From contig NZ_CP183332.1 in the NCBI RefSeq assembly GCF_048541825.1, positions 496,001 to 560,000 of the forward strand: a stretch of 64,000 nucleotides of DNA, written 5' to 3'. The DNA comes from Caulobacter sp048541825. GTDB taxonomy: Bacteria; Pseudomonadota; Alphaproteobacteria; Caulobacterales; Caulobacteraceae. Shown one piece after another: positions 1-7,182 of the stretch (position 1 is its first letter; every line of letters begins with the position of its first letter). The notes under the pieces are model-generated. The model was given only the letters and a program-made list of their open reading frames with translations, made no database searches and was not told the origin of the DNA. The translations under genes and the position numbers were made by a program.

Positions 1-2
1 TG

Positions 3-275
3 CAGACCCTGTTCAAGGTGGTCGTGCCCCTGGCCCTGCCAGGCATTGCGTCGGGCGTGCTGATCACCTTCATCCCGGCCCTGGGCGCCTATCTGACGCC
101 CGACCTGCTGGGCGGGCCCGACAGCCAGATGATCGCCAATGTCATCGAGCGCCAGTTCAAGCGGGCCAATGACTGGCCGTTCGGCGCGGCGATGTCGTTC
201 CTGCTGATGTACCTGACCTTCATCGCCATCGCCTTGCAGGCCGTGCTGTCTCGCAAGACCCCGGAGGCCAAGTGA
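3..275 (+). CDS. Polyamine ABC transporter permease, PotB/PotH-like (3' end only)
   Basis: Only the last 90 codons are in the window; the gene enters from the left edge in frame with position 3. The visible part contains the end of the cytoplasmic EAA loop (TLFKVVVPLALPGI) and the last membrane-spanning segments of a binding-protein-dependent permease, and it finishes with a short basic tail. It would form the membrane channel together with the permease that follows. Its TGA stop overlaps the next start (TGATG), so the two are translationally coupled. The polyamine assignment rests on the downstream catabolic genes and on PotB-like sequence; the precise substrate (putrescine or spermidine) is inferred. 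Confidence 0.85.
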   Translation, partial: QTLFKVVVPLALPGIASGVLITFIPALGAYLTPDLLGGPDSQMIANVIERQFKRANDWPFGAAMSFLLMYLTFIAIALQAVLSRKTPEAK

Positions 276-1129
276 TGGCGAAACGCTCCGCTCCCGGTCC
301 CCTCGAATACCTCCGCCGCTGGCAGATGCAGGCCTGGCTGGCGGCCGTGGCGATCTTCCTCTACGCGCCGCTGATCGCCCTGATGGCCTTCAGCTTCAAT
401 GACAGCCGGCGCAACATCGTCTGGAAGGGCTTCACGCTCAAATATTACGAGAAGGCTTTCAATAATGCCGGCCTGATCGAGGCGTTCGGCAACAGCCTGA
501 CCATCGCGGCCGTTTCGACCGTGGTCAGCGTGGCGCTGGGGGCCATGGTCGCCCTGGCCCTGTGGCGGTTCCGCTTCCCCGGCAAGACGGCCCTGAACGG
601 GGCGCTGGCCCTGCCTATCGTGGTGCCGGAGATCTGCATGGGCGTGGCGATGCTGGTGTTCTTCGCCAAGGTGATGCCGTGGCCGCAGGGCATGGTCTGG
701 CCGCTGAACCTGGGGGCGATCATCATCGCCCACGTCTCGTTCTCGTTCCCGTTCGTGGCGGTGGTAGTGCGGGCCCGGATGACCAGCTTCAACCGCGAGA
801 TGGAGGAGGCGGCCCGCGACCTGGGGGCCGGCGAGTGGCGAACGATCAAGGACGTGATCCTGCCGCACATGGCCCCGTCTCTGGTGGCCGGGGCGCTGCT
901 GGCCTTCACGCTCAGCCTCGATGACTTCGTCATCACCTTCTTCACGGCCGGACCCGACACCGTGACCTTCCCGGTGAAGGTCTATTCGATGGTCCGCTTC
1001 TCGGTGACGCCCGAGGTCAATGCGGCCTCGACCATACTTATTGTGCTGACGGTGATCCTGACGGCCGCCGCCCTGAAGCTGCAGGGCAATTCGGCCGCGA
1101 CGGCGGGCCATGGGGGAGAGAAGTCGTGA
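275..1129 (+). CDS. potC: Polyamine ABC transporter permease, PotC/PotI-like
   Basis: An inner-membrane permease of 284 residues, the usual length for PotC/PotI. About six hydrophobic segments are visible, and the ABC-contacting EAA loop (EEAARDLGAGEWRTI) lies near residues 175-190. It pairs with the upstream permease and with the ATPase encoded next to import polyamines. The ATG at 275 shares its A with the upstream TGA; a GTG one codon earlier (272) is possible. Its stop overlaps the GTG start of the ATPase gene. The family is clear; putrescine as the main substrate is inferred from the puu genes behind it. Confidence 0.92.
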   Translation: MAKRSAPGPLEYLRRWQMQAWLAAVAIFLYAPLIALMAFSFNDSRRNIVWKGFTLKYYEKAFNNAGLIEAFGNSLTIAAVSTVVSVALGAMVALALWRFRFPGKTALNGALALPIVVPEICMGVAMLVFFAKVMPWPQGMVWPLNLGAIIIAHVSFSFPFVAVVVRARMTSFNREMEEAARDLGAGEWRTIKDVILPHMAPSLVAGALLAFTLSLDDFVITFFTAGPDTVTFPVKVYSMVRFSVTPEVNAASTILIVLTVILTAAALKLQGNSAATAGHGGEKS

Positions 1130-2238
1130 GCATCATCACCTTCGAGAACGTCACCAAGCGCTTCGGCAAGATGGTGGCCGTCGACAACGTCTCGCTCAGC
1201 GTCGAGGAGGGCGAGTTCTTCTCGCTGCTGGGCCCGTCGGGCTGCGGCAAGACCACGCTGCTGCGGATGCTGGCCGGCTTCGAGACCCCCAGCGAGGGCC
1301 GGATCCTGATCGACGGCCATGACGTCTCGACCGTGCCGCCCAACAAGCGGCCGGTGAACATGGTGTTTCAGTCCTATGCGGTGTTCCCGCACATGAGCGT
1401 GGCCGACAATGTCGCCTATGGCCTGAAGGTGGATCGCGTGCCGACCGCCGAGCGCAACAAGCGCGTCGAGGAGGCTCTGGACTTGGTGCAGCTGGGCGGT
1501 CTGGGCGGTCGCAAGCCCGATCAGCTGTCGGGCGGCCAGCGGCAACGTGTTGCTCTGGCGCGGGCTCTGGTCAAACGCCCTCGCGTGCTGCTGCTGGACG
1601 AGCCGCTGTCAGCCCTCGACGCCAAGCTGCGCGAGCAGATGCGCACCGAGCTGTGCACCCTGCAGGAGAAGGTCGGCATCACCTTCATCATGGTCACCCA
1701 CGATCAGGACGAGGCCCTGGCCCTGGCCAGCCGCTGCGCGGTGATGAACCGCGGCGTGCTGCAGCAGGTGGCCACGCCCAGCGACCTTTACGAGTTTCCC
1801 AACAGCCGCTTCGTGGCCGACTTCATCGGCAGCGTGAACCTGTTCGAGGGTGTGCTGGCGGTGGATGAGCCCAGCCATGCGATCATCCGCTCGCCTGACC
1901 TGCCGGTGGACATCTTCCTCGATCACGGCGTCACCGGCCCGCGCGGCGGCGCGGCCTGGGCGGCGATCCGGCCCGAGAAGATCGAGCTGCACAAGAAGGA
2001 CGGCGACGAGGCCCCCAATCTGGGCGACGCGCCCAAGGGCGCCAATGCGGTGGCGGGTGTCATCAAGCATGAGGCCTATCTGGGCGGCTCGTCGGTCTAT
2101 GAGGTCGAGATCGCCGGAGGCCGCAGTATCAAGGTCCACCGCTCCAACCTGACCCGCTGGGACCAGGAAGACTTCAAGCTGGGCGAAGAGGTCTGGCTGT
2201 GCTGGCACGCCTGTTCGCCGGCGGTTTTGCTGTCATGA
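1126..2238 (+). CDS. potA: Polyamine ABC transporter ATP-binding protein PotA/PotG
   Basis: The cytoplasmic ATPase that powers the importer, 370 residues. Walker A (GPSGCGKTT) lies near residues 36-44, the ABC signature (LSGGQRQRVALARAL) near 134, Walker B with the D-loop (LLLDEPLSALD) near 155, and the switch histidine follows in MVTHDQDEAL. The last 90 or so residues form the TOBE regulatory domain typical of PotA, MalK and related proteins. The GTG start at 1126 overlaps the permease stop, and the stop overlaps the ATG of the hydrolase behind it, so all these genes should be on one message. No substrate-binding protein is inside the window; it presumably lies to the left. Confidence 0.95.
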   Translation: MSIITFENVTKRFGKMVAVDNVSLSVEEGEFFSLLGPSGCGKTTLLRMLAGFETPSEGRILIDGHDVSTVPPNKRPVNMVFQSYAVFPHMSVADNVAYGLKVDRVPTAERNKRVEEALDLVQLGGLGGRKPDQLSGGQRQRVALARALVKRPRVLLLDEPLSALDAKLREQMRTELCTLQEKVGITFIMVTHDQDEALALASRCAVMNRGVLQQVATPSDLYEFPNSRFVADFIGSVNLFEGVLAVDEPSHAIIRSPDLPVDIFLDHGVTGPRGGAAWAAIRPEKIELHKKDGDEAPNLGDAPKGANAVAGVIKHEAYLGGSSVYEVEIAGGRSIKVHRSNLTRWDQEDFKLGEEVWLCWHACSPAVLLS

Positions 2239-3020
2239 CCCGTCCCGTCGCCGGTATCATCTGCTGCACCCGCACCGTCGGGATCGAGCCGGCTCAAGCG
2301 GTGATGAACCGCTATGTCGCCGGGGCGATGCAGTATGCCGATGTCGCCGCCCTGCTGGTGCCATCCATGCCGCAGCTGATGAAGGCTTCGGAAGTCGCCG
2401 CGCGGCTGGATGGGCTGATGCTGACCGGCAGTCCCTCGAACCTTGATCCCGCGCTTTATGGCGAGGAGATCGGCGATGCGCCCGGCCCGTTCGACCTGGC
2501 CCGCGACACCACGACTGCCGATTTGATCAAGGCCATGCTCGACCTGGGTCGGCCGGTGTTCGGCGTCTGCCGGGGCTTCCAGGAGATCAATGTCGCGTTC
2601 GGCGGCACCCTGCGCCGCGACATGGCCTCCAGCGCCGAGCTGATCGCGCACCACGCGCCGGACGAGGTCGATTTCAACGGCATGTTCGACCATCTGCACC
2701 CGGTCGATCTGACCCCCGGCGGCGTGCTCTCGGCCGCGTTCGGGACCGAGCGGGCGGTGGTCAATTCGGTGCACTATCAGGGCGTCGACCGGCTGGGCGA
2801 AGGGTTGAGCGTTGAGGCCCGCGCCCCCGATGGCGTGGTCGAGGGTGTCTCGGCCACCGTCAATGGCGCGCCCGTCCTGGCCGTCCAGTGGCATCCCGAG
2901 TGGCAGACCGCCGCCAACCCGCAATCCCAGATTTTCTTCCAGCTTTTCGGACGCGCCCTCAGAGGCGCGCCGCTCGTCGGTCCCGCCTTGGCGGGAGCGC
3001 CCCAAAAAGACGTCGCGTAG
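2235..3020 (+). CDS. puuD: Gamma-glutamyl-GABA hydrolase PuuD-like (class I glutamine amidotransferase fold)
   Basis: A 261-residue cytoplasmic hydrolase. The nucleophile elbow GVCRG places the catalytic cysteine near residue 112, and the HPE motif (QWHPEW) near residues 220-222 supplies His and Glu of the triad. PuuD releases GABA and glutamate from gamma-glutamyl-GABA in the glutamylated putrescine pathway, and the genes for the first steps (PuuA, PuuB) lie downstream. I chose the ATG at 2235, which overlaps the potA stop (ATGA); the frame is open 12 codons further up, inside potA. The last 25 residues, rich in Ala and Pro, extend beyond the usual fold. Confidence 0.9.
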   Translation: MTRPVAGIICCTRTVGIEPAQAVMNRYVAGAMQYADVAALLVPSMPQLMKASEVAARLDGLMLTGSPSNLDPALYGEEIGDAPGPFDLARDTTTADLIKAMLDLGRPVFGVCRGFQEINVAFGGTLRRDMASSAELIAHHAPDEVDFNGMFDHLHPVDLTPGGVLSAAFGTERAVVNSVHYQGVDRLGEGLSVEARAPDGVVEGVSATVNGAPVLAVQWHPEWQTAANPQSQIFFQLFGRALRGAPLVGPALAGAPQKDVA

Positions 3021-3032
3021 GAACCAAGCCCA

Positions 3033-4436
3033 ATGACTGTCCCGATCCGAAACCACGACATCGCCGAGCTCAAGCGGCTGGACCTGGCCCACCATCTGCC
3101 GGCCCAGACCGACTACAAGCTGCAGCAGGAACTGGGCGGCAGCCGGATCATCACCCGCGCCGACGGGATCTATATCCATGACGGCGAGGGCCACCAGATC
3201 CTGGACGGCATGGCCGGCCTGTGGTGCGTGAATGTCGGCTATGGCCGGCAGGAACTGGCCCAGGCGGCCTATGACCAGATGCTGGAGCTGCCCTACTACA
3301 ACACCTTCTTCAAGACCGCCTCGCCGCCGCCGATCCGCCTGGCCGCCAAGATCGCCGAGAAGATGGGCGGCAATCTGACCCACGTGTTCTTCAACTCTTC
3401 GGGCTCGGAAGCCAACGACACCGTTTTCCGCCTGGCCCGTCACTACTGGAAACTGAAGGGCCAGCCGCAGCGCACGGTCTTCATCAGCCGCTGGAACGCC
3501 TATCATGGCTCGACCGTGGCGGGGGTCTCGCTGGGCGGCATGAAGCACATGCATGTGCAGGGTGACCTGCCGATCCCCGGCGTGCATCACGTCATGCAGC
3601 CCTACGGCTTTGGCGAGGGCTTTGGCGAAGACCCGGCAGCCTTCTGCGCCCGGGCGGTGCAGGAGATCGAGGACAAGATCCTGCAGGTCGGCCCCGAGAA
3701 CGTCGCCGCCTTCATCGGCGAGCCGGTGCAGGGCGCCGGCGGCGTGATCATCCCGCCCGACGGCTACTGGCCGGCGGTCGAAGCGGTCTGCCGCAAATAC
3801 GGCATCCTGCTGGTCTGCGACGAAGTGATCTGCGGCTATGGGCGGCTGGGCCAGTGGTTCGGGCACCAGCACTACGGGATCAAGCCCGACATGATCGCCA
3901 TGGCCAAGGGTCTGTCGTCGGGCTACCTGCCGATCAGCGCCGTGGGCGTGGCCGACTTTATCGTCGCCGAGCTGAGGGAAAAGGGCGGGGACTTCATCCA
4001 CGGCTTTACCTATTCGGGCCACCCGACCTGCTGCGCCGTTGCCCTGAAGAACATCGAGATCCTAGAGCGCGAGGGCCTGGTCGAGCGCACCCGCGAGGAC
4101 ACCGGCCCCTATCTGGCCAAGGCCCTGGCCACGCTGAACGACCTGCCGCTGGTGGGCGAGACCCGCTCGCTGGGCCTGATCGGCGCCGTCGAGATCGTCC
4201 GCGAGAAGGGCACGAACCATCGCTTCCTCGACAAGGAAGGCGAGGCCGGTCCCGTCGTTCGCGATATCTGCATCAAGAACGGCCTGATGGTGCGGGCGAT
4301 CCGCGACAGCATCGTCTGCTGCCCGCCGCTGATCATCACCCATGCCCAGATCGACGAACTGGTGGGGATCCTGCGCAAGTCGCTGATCGAGGCCGAGCCC
4401 GTGCTCCGCGCCCTGAAGCCTGAGGCCGCGTCATGA
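3033..4436 (+). CDS. spuC: Class III aminotransferase, putrescine/GABA-pyruvate transaminase-like (SpuC)
   Basis: A PLP-dependent enzyme of 467 residues. The Schiff-base lysine is near residue 292 in MIAMAKGLSSGY, the PLP-phosphate loop is FFNSSGSEAND, and CDEVICGYGR carries the aspartate that contacts the pyridine nitrogen. Family members of this type move an omega-amino group from putrescine, cadaverine or GABA to pyruvate. It follows puuD by 12 bases and overlaps the PuuA-like gene (ATGA). It could either start putrescine breakdown directly or remove GABA made by PuuD; sequence alone does not separate these. Confidence 0.88.
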   Translation: MTVPIRNHDIAELKRLDLAHHLPAQTDYKLQQELGGSRIITRADGIYIHDGEGHQILDGMAGLWCVNVGYGRQELAQAAYDQMLELPYYNTFFKTASPPPIRLAAKIAEKMGGNLTHVFFNSSGSEANDTVFRLARHYWKLKGQPQRTVFISRWNAYHGSTVAGVSLGGMKHMHVQGDLPIPGVHHVMQPYGFGEGFGEDPAAFCARAVQEIEDKILQVGPENVAAFIGEPVQGAGGVIIPPDGYWPAVEAVCRKYGILLVCDEVICGYGRLGQWFGHQHYGIKPDMIAMAKGLSSGYLPISAVGVADFIVAELREKGGDFIHGFTYSGHPTCCAVALKNIEILEREGLVERTREDTGPYLAKALATLNDLPLVGETRSLGLIGAVEIVREKGTNHRFLDKEGEAGPVVRDICIKNGLMVRAIRDSIVCCPPLIITHAQIDELVGILRKSLIEAEPVLRALKPEAAS

Positions 4437-5836
4437 AACAGCCCAAGCACAAGAAGACCAAGCCGGACCAGCGGGTGAAGCGCGGCGTCGCCACGCTCGA
4501 GGAGGCCCAGGCCTGGTTCACCCGGCAGAACATCGAGGAGATCGAGTGCGTCGTGCCCGACCTGGCCGGGGTGGCGCGCGGCAAGATCATGCCGGTGCGC
4601 AAGTTCCTCGGCGCCCCGTCGATGAACCTGCCGCTGGCGGTGTTCTATCAGACCATCACCGGTGACTTCCCCGAGTTCGAGGGGGTGGTCAATTCGGTGC
4701 AGGCCGACACCGACATCGTCCTGACGCCCGACTTCGCCACCCTGGCCGCCGTGCCCTGGGCCCAGGATCCGACCGCCCAGGTGATCCACGACGCCTTCCA
4801 TCCCGACGGCCGCCCCGTCGAGGAAAGCCCGCGCCAGGTGCTGCGCCGGGTACTGGCCCTGTATGCCGAAAAGGGCTGGGTGCCGATCGTCGCCCCGGAG
4901 ATCGAGTTCTATCTCGTCGACAAGAACACCGACCCCGACTACCCGCTCAAGCCCCCGATCGGCCGCTCGGGCCGGCCGGAGACCGGGCGCCAGGGCTATT
5001 CGATCAGCGCAGTCAATGAGTTCGATGCGCTGTTCGAGGACATGTACGAATACTCTGAACGCCAGGGCCTGGAGATCGACACCCTGATCCACGAAAGCGG
5101 CGTGGCCCAGATGGAGATCAACCTGCGCCACGGTCCTCCGCTGGAACTGGCCGACCAGGTGTTCATGTTCAAGCGCACCATCCGCGAGGTGGCGCTGGAG
5201 CACGAGATCTACGCCACCTTCATGGCCAAGCCCATGGCGTCAGAGCCTGGCAGCGCCATGCACATCCACCAGTCGATCATCGACAAGCACGGCCAGAACC
5301 TGTTCTCCGACCCGAAGACCGACGAAGAGACCCCGCTGTTCCACAATTTCATCGCCGGCCAACAGACCTATCTGCCGGCGATCATGGCCATACTGGCGCC
5401 CTATGTGAATTCCTACCGCCGGATCGCCAAGGATTCCGGCGCGCCGGTCAACACCCAGTGGGGCTATGACAATCGCACCTGCGGCCTGCGCGTGCCGCCG
5501 TCGAACGCCGCCAACCGCCGGCTGGAAAACCGCATTCCCTCGTCTGACGCCAATCCCTATCTGGCCATCGCCGCAACCCTGGCGGCCGGCTATCTGGGCA
5601 TGGTCAATGACCTCAAGCCCAGCCCGCCGGTTCTCACCGACGCCGGCGCCCGGGGCATCGAACTGCCGCGTAGCCTGACCGAATCCCTGAAGCTGTTCGA
5701 GGCCTGCCAGGACCTGGTCGACATCCTCGGCCCGGTCTTCTGCCAGGCCTATGACCACGTCAAACAGGCCGAGTACGAGACCTTCATGCGCACGATCAGT
5801 CCCTGGGAGCGCGAGTTTCTGTTGCTGAATGTTTAG
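4433..5836 (+). CDS. puuA: Gamma-glutamylputrescine synthetase PuuA (glutamine synthetase family)
   Basis: A 467-residue member of the glutamine synthetase superfamily. Typical metal and glutamate-site segments are visible: VAPEIEFYLVD, ESGVAQMEINLRHG, and GSAMHIHQSI. The N-terminal beta-grasp half is present. The operon context (PuuD, PuuB, polyamine importer) makes ligation of glutamate to putrescine with ATP far more likely than nitrogen assimilation. The first 20 or so residues are very rich in Lys and are probably a flexible tail. The start overlaps the aminotransferase stop. A related glutamyl-polyamine or ethanolamine ligase activity remains possible. Confidence 0.9.
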   Translation: MKQPKHKKTKPDQRVKRGVATLEEAQAWFTRQNIEEIECVVPDLAGVARGKIMPVRKFLGAPSMNLPLAVFYQTITGDFPEFEGVVNSVQADTDIVLTPDFATLAAVPWAQDPTAQVIHDAFHPDGRPVEESPRQVLRRVLALYAEKGWVPIVAPEIEFYLVDKNTDPDYPLKPPIGRSGRPETGRQGYSISAVNEFDALFEDMYEYSERQGLEIDTLIHESGVAQMEINLRHGPPLELADQVFMFKRTIREVALEHEIYATFMAKPMASEPGSAMHIHQSIIDKHGQNLFSDPKTDEETPLFHNFIAGQQTYLPAIMAILAPYVNSYRRIAKDSGAPVNTQWGYDNRTCGLRVPPSNAANRRLENRIPSSDANPYLAIAATLAAGYLGMVNDLKPSPPVLTDAGARGIELPRSLTESLKLFEACQDLVDILGPVFCQAYDHVKQAEYETFMRTISPWEREFLLLNV

Positions 5837-5846
5837 CGCCTCAAAG

Positions 5847-5871
5847 CCCTTCCCCCATCAAGGGGGAAGGG
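5847..5871 (+). repeat. Perfect hairpin covering the ribosome-binding site of the puuB-like gene
   Basis: A 10-base perfect inverted repeat (CCCTTCCCCC / GGGGGAAGGG) with a 5-base ATCAA loop occupies almost the whole gap between puuA and the next gene. The right arm is itself the purine-rich Shine-Dalgarno stretch and ends two bases before the ATG at 5874. The sequence resembles the CCTCCCCC-ATCA-GGGGGAGG units found elsewhere in the window (18548-18567, for example), so it may be a single unit of that repeat family. Whether it restrains translation of the oxidase is inference. Confidence 0.75.
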
Positions 5872-5873
5872 AG

Positions 5874-7136
5874 ATGACCTCCTGGTACGCCGACACCGCC
5901 ACGCCCTTCCCAAGCCTGCTTCCGCTCAGGGGCGATGTCCGCGCCGACGTCTGCGTGATCGGCGCGGGCTATACGGGCCTGGGCGCGGCGCTTGAGCTGG
6001 CCCGGCGCGGCGTGTCTGTGATCGTGCTTGAAGCGGGCCGTGTCGGGTCGCAGGCTTCGGGACGCAATGGCGGACAGGTCCATACCGGCCATCGTCGCGA
6101 TCAGGCCTGGCTGGAAAAGACGGTGGGCCAGGACGACGCCACGGCCCTGTGGCGGCTGGCCCAGGACGCGCGGACGCACCTGCACGCCACCATCACGGAC
6201 CACGCCATCGCCTGCGACTTGAAGCCCGGCATGATTCACGCCCGCCATCGTCCGGGCGGCGAGGCCGAAGACGCGGCCCATATCGAGCACATGGCCCGGC
6301 GCTACGACTATGACGCCCTGTCGCTGGTCGGAACCGGTGATCTGGCCCGGGACCTGGGCACAGATGTCTATCATGGCGGGCTGATCGACCGGGACGGGGG
6401 CCACCTGCATCCGCTGAACCTGGCCCTGGGCCTGGCCCGCGCGGCCCTGGCGGCCGGCGCGACGATCCACGAGCACAGCCGGGCGCTGTCCTGGACCCGT
6501 CAGGGCGGCAAGATCGTGGTGTTCACGGCCGACAGCCGGATCACCTGCGACCAGTTGATCATCAGCGGCGACGGCAGCCTCAACCACATGGCGGGTCGGG
6601 CGCGCGACCGGGTGATGCCGATCAACAACTTTATCCTGACCACCGAGCCGCTGGGTGATCTGGCCGACCAGATCATCACCTCCGACGCCGCTGTGGCCGA
6701 CAGCCGCTTTGTCGTGAACTATTTCCGCAAGACCCCGGATGGCCGCCTGCTGTTTGGCGGCGGCGAGAACTATCGCCCGGGCTTCCCGGCCGACATCGCC
6801 GGCTTCGTCCGTCGACACATGCTGAAGATCTATCCGCGACTGAAAGACGTGAAGATCAGCCACGCCTGGGGCGCCACCCTGGGCATCACCATGAACCGCG
6901 TGCCGTTCGTGGCGCAGGTCGCGCCCGGCGTGCGGGTGGCGTCCGGCTATTCGGGGCAGGGGGTGATGCTGGCCCCCTATGTCGGCAAGCTGCTGGCCGA
7001 CGCGGCGCTGGGTGAAGGCGCTGGCGTGGATCTGCTGTCGCGCCTGCCCACCCCGCCGTTTCCGGGCGGGGGCCTGCTGCGTTGGCCGCTGACGGTGGCG
7101 GGGCTGAGCTGGTACGGACTGCGGGACCGGCTGTAA
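5874..7136 (+). CDS. puuB: Gamma-glutamylputrescine oxidase PuuB-like (DAO-family FAD oxidoreductase)
   Basis: A 420-residue flavoprotein of the glycine/D-amino-acid oxidase family. The FAD-binding Rossmann motif (CVIGAGYTGLGAA) lies near residues 26-38, followed by SGRNGGQV, a segment typical of PuuB and its relatives, and a C-terminal GYSGQGVMLAP flavin contact. PuuB oxidises the free amine end of gamma-glutamylputrescine to the aldehyde, producing H2O2. The frame is open 15 codons further upstream, but the ATG at 5874 begins the conserved region and follows a purine-rich stretch. No aldehyde dehydrogenase (PuuC) follows, so that step must be encoded elsewhere. Confidence 0.88.
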   Translation: MTSWYADTATPFPSLLPLRGDVRADVCVIGAGYTGLGAALELARRGVSVIVLEAGRVGSQASGRNGGQVHTGHRRDQAWLEKTVGQDDATALWRLAQDARTHLHATITDHAIACDLKPGMIHARHRPGGEAEDAAHIEHMARRYDYDALSLVGTGDLARDLGTDVYHGGLIDRDGGHLHPLNLALGLARAALAAGATIHEHSRALSWTRQGGKIVVFTADSRITCDQLIISGDGSLNHMAGRARDRVMPINNFILTTEPLGDLADQIITSDAAVADSRFVVNYFRKTPDGRLLFGGGENYRPGFPADIAGFVRRHMLKIYPRLKDVKISHAWGATLGITMNRVPFVAQVAPGVRVASGYSGQGVMLAPYVGKLLADAALGEGAGVDLLSRLPTPPFPGGGLLRWPLTVAGLSWYGLRDRL

Positions 7137-7182
7137 GCCATCCCGAATTGACTTCCATCGCCACGCTCGATCTCCTCGCCCC

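Noticed and set aside
89..1111. Long minus-strand open frame across the permease gene
   Set aside because: It is antisense to a clear permease, is rich in Arg, His and Gln, and is a typical high-GC shadow frame.
2097..4022. 641-codon minus-strand frame opposite the PuuD and aminotransferase genes
   Set aside because: Composition (Gly/His/Asp/Gln) and lack of any motif show it mirrors the real genes on the plus strand.
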